DNA from: Acanthochlamys bracteata
Taxonomy: Eukaryota > Streptophyta > Magnoliopsida > Pandanales > Velloziaceae
Assembly (NCBI GenBank): GCA_019914995.1
Contig: CM034134.1
Span: 886,145-950,144, forward strand
DNA: 64,000 nt
Reading direction: 5' to 3'
In this document: positions 34,310 through 45,695 of the stretch, piece by piece
How the letters are laid out: each line of letters begins with the position of its first letter
How positions within the stretch are numbered: position 1 is the first letter of the stretch
The notes under the pieces: model-generated
What the model was told of the DNA's origin: nothing
Database searches by the model: none
The model's input: only the letters and a program-made list of their open reading frames with translations
Made by a program: the position numbers and the translations under genes

Positions 34310-35668
34310 CGCACCGCGCGGCGCCGGTGAGAATTGCTCGCTGGCGAGATCTCGATGGAGATATTTTTTTATTTTTGTAAGAAAATGAAAAAGAAAGATT
34401 GAATCCTTGGAATTTTTCAGGAGTTGGGGTTCCATGGAATTATATGGCTTGTTTTGCAATTGCAAGCCACTTTGAAAACTGTGTTTCGTATTGGACTACA
34501 TATTCTGTATTTAAAATTATATGGCCTTTAATTTATTCTATGGTAGTATACATGCATTTGAAATTCTTGACTTCAAATGTATAATTGAAGAATTTTATTG
34601 CAAAATCAGAAAGTAAGTTCGGCGTGGGAGCACATTACTATCGTGAGGACTTGCTTATATTTACATAATTATTCAAGGGTGTTTATGGAAAACGCTCCAA
34701 TTGTTGTCGTGTAAATATTTTCATTTTAAAGGGTTTCGATAGAATTATAGTGCAGTAATTTATAATTAAGAAACTATGAAGGGTTTCTATTAACCCATCC
34801 TTCTTTCTTTCTCTCGTTTGTTTGATTTTTGTTTTCTCAATCTACTTCTTTGTTTCTTAATCTCTCCGATCTCACTGGTTCAGTAAACATTGGTAACTGT
34901 TATCTGTAAATCTCTATTGAATTTATTTTCTCTTTCTCTCAGTGTTATTCATTTAAATTTTTTGTCTTGTTAATGCTATAACATTTTTCATTTTCATGAA
35001 ACAGTTTATTTTTTATATCTAATCTGTTAGATTTTTTGGATTTAGTGTAGAATTTTTTGGGACTTGTTGGTCTATTTCTGCTGATTTAAATATGGTATTA
35101 TAAAGTTGTAATCTTGATTATATGAAGAATTTTCTTTCATTTTAGTAGAACAAAACGAATTTGAAGGAATTGTTAAAAAAGTTTCGATTTCTGTTTTTTT
35201 TTAAAAAAAATCTGAGGATAAAAATGTTTACTCTCGATAGCTCATAAATGTTTTCTGTGTACGTTAATGGAGAAAAAAAAAAATAGTAATGTTTGTGATT
35301 GCGGAAATTGAAGCTTCTTTTTTCCGCAGATCAAAAGAAAATAATCGAAACATTCATGACTGGAGTTGAATATGTTGGATATTTCATTTCTCCTAGTTAA
35401 AAACTAAAATTTTGATAGCATCCTTGTGGTAGTTCATATAAACTTTTGTAGAAGCTTTCACGAGCAGTTAGATGTTGGAACATTGTTGATATTGTATTCT
35501 GTCTAAGATGGCGAAAGAGGCATGTAATTCATGAATGCTCATGAATCCTAAATTGACATCATTAGAATATGCACAGGTGAATAAAACTTTTTTCATTAAA
35601 CTTTGAGTTGGGTTTCCTGAATTAGTTCAAATATTCATGAGTATGGTAGTGTTTGTTAAAGGTAGAAC
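34310..35668 (+). other. Divergent promoter region; probable 5' UTR and leader intron of the NF-YC gene
   Basis: The TM9 (-) and NF-YC (+) genes diverge here. A pyrimidine-rich CTTTCTTTCTCTCG leader at about 34800-34910 looks like an NF-YC 5' UTR exon. A donor near 34890 (TTGGTAACTG) and an acceptor just before 35664 (GTTAAAG/GTAGAAC) would make a leader intron of about 770 bp. No protein-coding exon was seen. Confidence 0.5.
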
Positions 35669-36759
35669 ATGGGCCATGAAGTAACCAGTGGGGAAGGGCA
35701 GAGCTCTGTGGGTTATGCTACTTGTAGCAGAGAGTCTCCAAATTCTGCTTCTAGCATCGGTGGGAATGATTGGCCTGCTCAAAAGCCTCGTACTGCTCAG
35801 TTGGTCGATAAGCAAATTCCAGTAGCTAATGAAGGAATTGATGTTGATAACTGCTTCAGCACAGATGGAGAGAATAGTGGCAACTTTATCATGGTTTGGA
35901 TTCCTAGTTTTAGGTACAGAATTTGTTTTGCAGAAATTTGTCAAAAAGTGATCCAGTTGTCTTTTTTTCTTTTATGATGTAGGGGAAGGCGGATGAACAA
36001 GGGCAAGGGCAGCCTCAAGTGTTCAATGCAGTACGTAATTTGCAAATGCCATATCTCCCTTCTTCGTTCCAATCGAACCAAATGATAGGTACCAATTTAC
36101 CGATGCCAACTGCTCAGCTATCAACTCCGGCTGCTCAGGCTCAGCTTGCGCAGCAACAGCTCTCATACCAGCAGAATCATCAGCAAGCAATGCAGCAACT
36201 AGAACAACCACTTGGGATGTTCTGGGCAAATCAATACCAGGAGGTTGTCGCAACTATTGACTTCAAAAACCATAGCCTTCCATTAGCAAGAATTAAGAAG
36301 ATCATGAAGGCAGATGAGGACGTCCGCATGATTGCTGCTGAGGCCCCAGTGCTCTTTGCAAGGGCTTGTGAAATGTTCATCCTGGAACTGACGTATCGTT
36401 CATGGGCGCATACAGAGGAGAACAAGCGGCGGACTCTACAGAAAAATGACATTGCGGGCGCCATCATAAGAACAGATGTTTTTGATTTTCTAATGGACAT
36501 CATACCGAGAGAGGAGGTGAAAGAAGTCTGTGTTTCAACAATGCCTGGTGCTGGAGGTCCGAATGATTCTTTTCCTTTTTATTATCTGCCTCCGCAGATG
36601 GCACCATTTGGAATGATGTTGACTACGCCTGATATAGACCAGTCTATGCTCTATGCTCCGCAGTCTCACACAGACATGCCTCAGAAATTTTGGAACGAGC
36701 ATCAGCAGACGGTTCAGCAACAACCAGAACATCAGCAGCAACATTCGGGTGATCCTTGA
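35669..36759 (+). CDS. NF-YC: Nuclear transcription factor Y subunit C (NF-YC / HAP5)
   Basis: Two coding exons, 35669-35893 and 35983-36759, join in phase to 1002 nt, 333 aa. The start [13 protein letters not shown] is the first ATG after the leader. The N-terminus is Ser/Gly-rich and then Gln-rich (about residues 118-150). The histone-fold domain, about residues 155-257, contains [49 protein letters not shown] and [18 protein letters not shown] pairs with NF-YB through this fold in the cytosol and nucleus, then recruits NF-YA to bind CCAAT boxes; plant NF-YCs act in flowering, light and ABA responses. The C-terminus is Gln/His-rich, a likely activation region. Small family differences (for example Ala-Gly-Ala after NDI) are within the normal range. 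It is intact. Confidence 0.93.
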
Positions 36760-38299
36760 GTCAGAAGGACAATTTAATAAAAAATTCACAGTTCATGACT
36801 GGGTATAATTTTCGAGTTTTTCGCAACTTCTACCTTATTCTTTTCTATGGAGGCCATGATTCCTTTCGGAAGTAGTTAAGATTTTCGTACATTTTCTTGT
36901 GTTTTTTTTGGAAATGCCTTTAAAAACCAGATCTATTGCCGTACTTATATGGTAAGTTTTTTCCTTACGCTCGTCAGCTGATTATTCTGGTAATGTTCAG
37001 AAATGCTACTTGGTAAATCAGGCAAATGCCTTGTATATGATAAGAGCTTAGGGTTTTACGGGGCATCTGGCGAAACAGAGCACTTGATTTATCACATGCT
37101 CTTTGGAAAAATCTTTTAGCTTTGAAACAATTTGTTATTGAGAAGAAAATAATGAATTGATGATTATTGAATGATGTATAGAGTTGTACATCATATACAT
37201 ATATATGTGAGCAACTACTTATGAGTTGCCCGGGTACGTTTGGCTGTGCTTCTAGGAAAAGTATTTTTCAATAAATTTTTTATAATATTATAGAAATTAT
37301 TTAAATTTTATAAAATATATAAAAAAAATTTACATGATAAGATTTTATTATTATTTATTATTATTAATTTTTTGAAATAAAAAAATATAATTTATTTTTT
37401 AAAGTAAGATAAAAATATTTTTTATTTTGAAAAAAATATTTTCATAATCACTCTCAAATATCACCTAAATGAGTATTTCAGTTGTCCCGAATTTTAATTT
37501 TTTCTACCAGATTTAAAATTTGGAGCCATAAAGAAACATAAAAAATCAACTTTATCCTTTCATCAGAAATACCGGATGTGCTCGGTTGTCGATAGATACA
37601 GCGGAAATATAAAACACACTCAAAAATCTTGCGTAAACAATACGAAAATTGAGACAACAGCAAAACAAATACAAAAATAAGAGATTTACGTGGAAAAAAA
37701 TAAAAAAAAATTCTACAGGAAAGACAAACTAGTCTTTAGAAAAATCACTAAACTAAAACAATTATAAACTCATATGTTATACTTTAAGTAAAAATTCTCA
37801 CTAGAATGTTTTGGTTATATCTGTCACACTTGATGTGTGAATGATCTTTATCATTAATGTTCCAAATAAATGCCTCTCATTCATATATATAATGCTCTAA
37901 GAAGATTTAAACCTTCAAACGGTTATCTTTTCATCTTTTCATTAATTGTTCAAATATTTTGGCTTTCCAACTTCTTGGATGATGGTTCATTTTTTTTTAC
38001 CTTTAGAATTTTAATATTAATGTACATTTAACTTTTATATTTTAATGAATCACTAATTTACGTATTGGCTTTACGATGTCTTAACAATTTTTTATAGTAA
38101 AAGAATATAAAACTTAAGTTTACTCAACAGCACTAAACATAATAATTTACTTTTTCATAACTCAATATTCATTCCAAAATAACACATCCAAAGTAAAAGC
38201 TTAATGGAAAATAATGTGCCCCACTAAAGGACATGTTGTTCAATAGAGGCCCAATGCGCCGTCTTTGTTGTTATAACACTTGACCAAAATACCCTTCAC
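36760..38299. other. Intergenic; NF-YC 3' UTR, AT-rich MITE-like block, no gene
   Basis: Roughly the first 250-400 bp are likely NF-YC 3' UTR. About 37233-37466 is an A/T-rich palindromic block starting GTACGTTTGGCTGTG and ending ATAATCACTCTCAAATATCACC, resembling blocks at about 1268-1500, 44748-44946 and 49515-49770. The remainder has no coding signal. Confidence 0.55.
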
Positions 38300-41200
38300 C
38301 TCTATGAGAGAACCCAATCTGTCTGTTGCGTTCCCGACGGGAGCCGGCTGAGGAGAACGATGATGACCACCGCCTAACGCCTCCCTTGCTTCTGTTGTCT
38401 TTGCTCCCTTTTGTTCTTCTCCTTCCCTCTCTCGCTCTAGGGTAAATCTCTCTGTTCTTTTTGTCTTCTTTTTTTGGATAGTTTTGATTAGTTTAGTTTC
38501 ATGTAGCTGTGGTTTCTCTAGTTTGATCTATAGAAATTGATCACTGGCATTGTCTGCTTGATTTTATTTGAATTTGGGATTATCGGCTCGATTTCGTGCA
38601 TGTTTGGTAGAAAATTGTTGAAAACAGTTCATAGGTTCAGTATTTATTCTCTTAGGCCTCGTTCAGGCCCTTGGAAAAGCTGGAAAGCTTTGTAGGAATC
38701 TGAAATCTTTACTGGGGTAGATTCTTGAGTACTTCTCTAGAGTTTGATCTCTATAGGTTTTATTTCATCAATATTTAATTAATTATTTAATTTATTGATA
38801 TTAAACAACAATTAATTTAGTTTATATCAAATAAACTAGTTTCTAATAAGTTCCTGTTTCAATGCTATGCTCTTGATAAAGTTGGAGAGGCAATGTTATG
38901 TAATTGTTTACTATGGAGCATATGAAACAGGAAATGAGGTGTGCCAAATTTCGCTAGTCTTAAATTTCCGAAAAGGACTTGTTAAGTACTGGTTAACCTG
39001 AACCCTCTGGGGAAGTGATCTCCCAGGAGTGGCTAACATTTAAAGAAAAGGTTGAGGTAAACCTGGAGGAATTGGTTAACCTACACAGACAGGCATACTG
39101 GGGAAATTTTCTATGTTAAAGTGTACGAGGGTATATGCTACTTTAAATTATGGTCACCACCATCATTCAGGACTGATTCATAAGGATATCTGCTGAAATA
39201 TATACAGTTCCAAATCACTTTTACTTGAGTTTTAACAAGAGCAATCCTGTCACTAGTTGGCTTTTCCTTCAAGACCTTATAGCATATTCCGGTACAGCTG
39301 TTTTGGTAGTGGATATGCTGCTGCAGCATTAAAACTTTGATTTTTTTATATTTTATTAATTTCTCTTTTTCTCTCTTCAGTGACAGTCAGGAAACTGGAC
39401 TGAATCACTGGAAGGTACAGACTGATGCTTCCTTGAGAGTTGGTGCCAAGAAGCTCAAAGAAATTATCATAAAGGTTCAATTTGCAACAATATAAAAAAG
39501 AGTATAGAAATTTTTATTTTGTATTTTCTAATCCTGTTTTTGTATTATGGTTTTGCAGGCGTGGGGTGCTATCATTTACCAAGATCTATGAAATGGTAAA
39601 AGATCTTATCATCCTGTTTTGAAAGGTTTTAGGACGAGTTGATCTTTCTCTTCTCACTATTCTTTTATATAAGTAGTTGGCCAGGACACTCTCTGGAAAG
39701 ATGCTTTTGGAAGCTGCCAACAACAAGATAAAGCATGAATTCATAAAAAAGGTATTTAGTCTCCTGCCTTTAATTTGCATACTTGGGCTTTTAATAAAAT
39801 TATGTGTACCACGTTCTTGCCTTAGTTTATATAATATGACAGTGATGCTTCTTTGTTGAGGAAGCCTATCAACTTTGTTGAGTTGAGGAACTTCGGAGTA
39901 TGTTTCTTACAACCTGCCTTAAGTCATACCAGTTGGTTGTGATGCAGCGGATCTTCAAATGAAGCTCACCGGTATGGTAACTCTCTTGCCCCTTGATTCT
40001 AGAAGAATGCATGAATAAAGAATGTAATTGTTCGGTTGATTCTTATAGAATACCTGAACAATTAATCTCCAAAATTCATTGATTACAAGCCAAATAAAAG
40101 AAAGAGAAAATCTCAATTTAATTCAAAGTTGTTATCGTCCTTGTAAAGGACTTACAAATATATAAATAGGAAAAGAAGACAAGAGTCCTCAACTACTTAG
40201 GAACTACAAACTACTACATCTGTAGAAGGCAATAAGTGAGCAATTCTAATTATTGTAAAATTCTAAAATGAAGGAAAGTCAATGATATGTGGACTTGTAG
40301 CTGGCCAGCAGTGGCTTCTAATGTAGCTGGCCCATGGACAAGTCAAGGGCTTACTCCCAGGCAACTCTCCCAATTGAGCTGCTTACTCCCAGTCAATTCT
40401 TCCAATTTTGCTGCTTACTCCCAATTCTCCCAATATATGTATTACTTTAAGTTGTACTAAAAATAAAACATAAAATACATATACATGTAACATTGACATT
40501 TATAAGTAGTTTGGATGTGCAAGTTTTCCTTGTCATTGTGTTAATGAGGAAAGAACTTCTATTTATCATGTTAGTCAATCACTCTATCAATAATATTTCA
40601 AATCTCTTGGCAATCCATGTAGCTTGATTAATGTAGGCTTTGGAGTAAATGGTATGATTTCGAAACTCTTAATTTGTTTATGATGTCAAAACTCTTAATT
40701 TGTTTCTTTGTTTGGTCTTCAGGTTGTACAGCTTGCGGCCATCAACAAAGGGTCTAGAACTGCTTTACTTGTTGCCAGACAGGTCATTTTTTCTGTTACT
40801 TTTCTTTTGATAAGTTTTTATTATATAAAACCAGGATCTTTCTTCTAATGAAAATTTTGTTGTATAACTAGTCATTTGCTATTGAAGCCTATTATACCTG
40901 TGAGAATTGCCTGTTATTGCTTATCCAAATCCCAAAGTATACCAAGTGAGGCTATTAGTTTTTTGCAGGGCTTAGCTCGTGCGGCTTCTAGGTATCTTCG
41001 TCTGGAGTTTGATGACACTAATTGGCCCACGGTATGTGATTCATTACCTATACCTTTGTTATAGCATAGCAATATCAAATCTCTGACTGCTGTTATCACT
41101 TATTAAACTGTAATATATTCTGTTACAAAGTCTTAGATTCTTACAGTTTGACAGGTCATTATATTTGCTTACTAATGGATTTTCATTAGTTTTTGTTATG

Positions 41201-42469
41201 ATGGTGTTCTTGTTGATCTAAGTACAAACATAAAAGACGATGCTAATTTATTCTATAGTGTACAATAGCATATAAGAATCACTAGCACTTTGCTCCTCAG
41301 CTCTGGGCCATACGTGCTTTTTTCCAATTAATGGCAACGCCAATTCCTCAACCAAATGAAGAGCCATATAAAGATCTATTAGCTGGTCAGACATAACTGA
41401 TTCAGTGTTCCTCATTCTTAAAGTTGTTAGAGGTTCGTAGGACTGATGCATCCACCAATCTCCAGAATGTGTTCACCAACCAGGCATAGGATCAATCTAC
41501 TTGTGAGTATTGTTATTGCTGTACTTGCCTTTGAAATCTTTTCAGAAGTTCTTAGAAATGCTTGTTGTTGATAGTATGGTTCTAACATTGGTTCAAATTC
41601 TTTTTTTTAGTACATTTTCATATTTTAATTTAAAAATAAAAAGTAATTTCTAAGATAGGACTTGCATGACAAGTTGCAATTTAGATTTACATTCTAAAGA
41701 TCAATAATGTCTTCATCATTCGCAGACAAATAAAAGTTCACTCTATAAATAAACTGAGACCAGAGGATAAAATTAGTTATAAATAAAAAAATACGGTATG
41801 TGAATGTTTTGAAAGAAATACATTCATGATGAACACTTGGTAGTCTATTATATACATGTTTTGAAGAAGACATTCAAGATGAATACTTCTAGTAATCTAT
41901 GTGATATATACTAGTCATTTCCTTCAATTAGGCTTGCATCTTAGGATTTTCCAATACCTTACTCATCCAAATTTTATGGAAATTCTTTCTTTTTGTTTTA
42001 AAACAGTAACTGTCAGTAACGCTGAATATCATACTACAACTATAAATTTCAGTTATGGGGAACATTCTTCTTAAGATGTTGTTATCCAGATGCTTGGCAC
42101 TGATTATGCTCGAATTCTTCAAGCAATATTTGTGTTCGCTCTGTAATAGCATTTCTTCATATCTTATCTGGAGGATGATTTTTCATTGTCTACACGTCTT
42201 CTTCAGATACGCATTAACGGAACATATGGCTGGACCTTTAAGAACTGAACTGATCATCATTGGCCTTCCAAAATCTGGATAGTGTATATCATAGGTTAAT
42301 TTAGGAATAGAACATCTTAAAGAAATTGTGTAGCTTCAAGTTATTTCTCGCAATGTTTGTGCTGATTAATATTATTTACAGGAAAAACAAGAAGATAGTT
42401 CAAAGCCCAAGAAGAGAGTACAGCATTCATCAACACCTGATGGCCCCTTTTTCCGATCTCAATAATTTT
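38300..42469 (+). CDS. Unrecognised multi-exon gene, possibly a pseudogene
   Basis: Several exon-like segments with good GT..AG borders lie in order on the plus strand: a CT-rich leader ending at 38441, 39381-39474, 39559-39595, one ending 39751, 40723-40782, 40969-41031, a segment near 42209-42281 and a last one from about 42382 to the TAA at 42465. Three consecutive pieces read in phase: SGKMLLEAANNKIKHEFIKK, then VVQLAAINKGSRTALLVARQ, then GLARAASRYLRLEFDDTNWP. The last may encode KPKKRVQHSSTPDGPFFRSQ. I do not recognise a family. I could not join all segments into one frame: 39559-39595 and the start of the 39751 exon meet stops in some phases. It may be a decayed gene, a spliced non-coding transcript, or a real gene with exons I missed. 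The enclosing coordinates are approximate. Confidence 0.38.
39975..40492 (-). repeat. Solo-LTR-like insertion in the unrecognised gene
   Basis: On the minus strand a 518-bp block begins TGTTACATGTATATG and ends GAGAGTTACCA, the TG..CA form of LTR ends. Near 40340-40430 it contains a short tandem array of a GCTTACTCCCAG..CAATT unit (three to four imperfect copies), unlike its surroundings. The 5-bp flanks do not match, so target duplication is not shown. Confidence 0.4.
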
Positions 42470-45400
42470 GTTCACTGATTTCACCACAGTAGAAAAGAAC
42501 AAGAACAGGTGAAAGCAAAATGTTTTTAAAAGAAAAATGATGTTTTCTTTTGATTTGAAAGTGAGTTGTTACAAAATGAAAGTGATTTATATGAATAAAA
42601 TAGATTTAATTTGTGTATTATTTTTGGATTATCGTGAGTTAAAAAGTAATTTGTTGTACTTCGGGTTGTTGATTTTTTTTCGAAATTGGTGAGAATAGTA
42701 GTTTTATTTCATGTAAATAGTGCACAAAACAGTTATTCTTTCAACTCTTTGCATTCAATGAAGCTGAGACCTTCTAATAAAATTATTCTATATAATCATA
42801 TATTATAAGTAATCATAAACTAAACTCACAAATAATGATAAATAATCTTTAAAGTCATAAATAATAACTGAAAGAATAATCTACAAACCTTAAAGGGATA
42901 TTACAGTATTATTGTACGCTTCGTTCTAATTCAATAAAAAATAAATTATGGATCAATAGAAGTACTTAAATAGGAAGAATAAGTCTAAAATTTAAAATAT
43001 TATTTTAGAATTATTGATTAGTGATATATGAAAAATTTTGTTAATAGAAAGCAAGATAAAACATTAAGTAAAAGGCAGAGTGTTGCTATTGCAAGTAAGA
43101 AATTTTATAAAATAAAAATATTTTTATTCTATTTTAGAAAATAAATTTTATTTTATTAAAAATAATTAATAATAAACTTTTACATATTTTTTTATATTTT
43201 AAATTTTAAAAATATAAAATATTATAAATTTATTGAAAATTATAAAATTGATAAGTATCTTGGTTGCAGAGTATATCTACTCCACTAGCTAACTAAAAAA
43301 ACAGGATTTTTATTTTTATTTTTATTTTTATAATATTTTTTTATAAATATATAGAAAATTTATTTTAAATTTTAAAAAGTGTGAAAAAATTAAATGTAGT
43401 GAGCTCTTTTTATTGTATATTTTTATTCTTTTTTTAATAAAAAAATTATTTCTTAAAAATATAAAAATATTTTTTATCTTAAAAAAATTTAATTTGCACT
43501 TTCAAAACACCCCCTAAATAAGAGACTAGGATAAAATAGAGGAGGAATGGTATGGAGATGGTTATTTGTTGTACTTTTTTGGTCTGGAATGGATGCAAAA
43601 GAAAAGAAAGCCAAAGCTAAACTGCAATAACAACAACAGCAGCAGAAGCAGAAGCAGAAGCAGTGAAAAACTGTCTCTATTCACATGATGGTAAGATTTA
43701 AGAAGCCGCTTTTAAAACCCTTCAGTGTTAAAAATTTGCAAGCTTTTAATTTCATCTCTACTGCAACTTTATTGCAGAACAAAATTCATACTTATATTCA
43801 TGAAAGTGGAAAGAAAAGAATGGAAAGAGAGCGAAGAGGAATTTTTGTCTTTTAGGTGCACTGAAAACCATGGCAAATGCCAAATTGATGTTATAGAGTT
43901 TGATAAAATTGCTTGAAATTTATTTGTAACTTTACTTTTTTCTTTAAAATTTCAGTTTTAATATTTTATGGTATTTTAAATTTTACTTCTATTAAAATTT
44001 GACTTCAATTATAACGTGTTTTAATTACTATTTTAGATTTTATTTTTATCAAAATTTATTCTTAGTAAATTTTATTTTTCTGAAATTTAGTTCCATAATT
44101 TTGATTATTTCTTTTTCTCCGACAATGTATACAAGTAAAAGTTTTTTTGTTTGTATCATTTTTTACAATAATTTTTTTAGAAACAAAATATTAGAAGTAA
44201 ATTATGAAAACATATTTTTTGAAATTAAATATAAAAATATATTAAAAAATAAATTTTTGATTAAAAAATCACTTTTAAATTTAGAAATAAACAAATCTTT
44301 ACTTGACTTATTCATTCTGGTAAGAGAGATTATTGCAAGAAATTAAGTGGATCATATACAACTCGATGTCTATATTTTATTTTAACTAATTCAGGATTTA
44401 AATTTATTCTTGCCAAAACTTTTACTTTCAAAATTAAAATTAAAAATTTTAATTACAAACTTGTTTTTAATATAAATTAAACGCAAAAACTCATTTTAAA
44501 TTCTAAATATTTTCTATAAACTTATTTAAAAAATAAATTTAACGCTAGATAAAACAGTCGCTACAGCCTACAAGCACTCTATCAACAAAGAAGAAAGAAA
44601 ACTACTAAATAAGAACAAGAGAGACAAAAATTTGAAGGAGTTTTTTTTCATAAAAAAAACAATCTTACATGCTTTGCACTTGTGTTGTTGTATTCATGAG
44701 AATGGGAAATTTTTTTTTTTTTTTTTTTTGAAGTTACAATTGGGGCCGTTTGATATTGCGGACTTGAAAAAAAATTTTTAATTTTTCAGTTCAAATTTAA
44801 TTTTTAAAATATAAAAAATTTTATATAGTAAAATTTTATTATTTTTATTATTATTTTGAGATCAAAGTAATATAATTTATTTATAAAAATAAAATAAAAC
44901 TATTTTTTGTTCAAAAAAATATTTTTTAAAGTATTTTCAAATACATGCATGGAAAAGCTAGTTATGAAGTTAAAAAGAGTTTCATAGAAATAGTATTTAC
45001 CATTTCTTTTTTATTTTATTCTTCCCTTTTTGATGAAAGAAGACCTTTTTTTCTTTGTTTCTTTACTTCACAGTTTCTCGTATCACAAGAAGTATATGAA
45101 ATACAAACTTTTTTTGTAAGGCTAAAAAGAATTTTTCTAATTAATTAATCAATAGTTTTGAAAGTATAAAATTTTTTAATTAATAATTTCTTCAGTAAAA
45201 AAATTAATTGTGCTAATGAAAAACATTAAATGTGAAAGTGGTAATGAGATATGGTTTGAGTGTTGCTTTCTATGATCCTTCCAAGCAAATACAAACTAAA
45301 ATATCCCTTTAAAACTCAATTTTTTTTCATTAAATTATTTTAACTACACAAAATAAAATAAAAAAATTAAACTATAGCCTATTTTCAACTATAAAAAATT

Positions 45401-45695
45401 ATAAAAATTAAACTTATTTTAAAAATACTATTAACATTAACTCAAATTTTTAATAAATTAATTAATGCAACTAAAAATAAAAAGAAAAAGAATCCAACAC
45501 AATGAACAAAAAAAAAGTAATGATAAATAATAGAAACAACTTCCTTCTTCATTTCCTTCAAACAAATTTCCAAACCCACAAAAAGAAACACCCAAACCAA
45601 AAAATTTTACCATTATTTCATTCACCATTACAGCACTACAAAGATCATCAAGGAAAAAGAAAACTAGGAACTTGGTATGCTGATATTCATTACAA
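42470..45695. other. AT-rich intergenic DNA, no gene recognised
   Basis: Contains MITE-like A/T palindromic blocks at about 43310-43510 (ending GCACTTTCAAAACACCCCC) and 44748-44946 (starting GGGCCGTTTGATATTG), and a 20-base T run at 44710-44729. The open frames at 43999-44346, 44945-45148 and 45502-45726 are Phe/Ile/Lys-rich or random in composition and have no domain. The last about 150 bp are probably the 3' UTR of the minus-strand IDD gene. Confidence 0.55.
43630..43663 (+). repeat. CAA/CAG/GAAGCA microsatellite
   Basis: A run of CAACAACAGCAGCAG followed by repeated AAGCAG units. It could encode Gln/Lys repeats in some frames but no surrounding exon was found. Confidence 0.6.
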
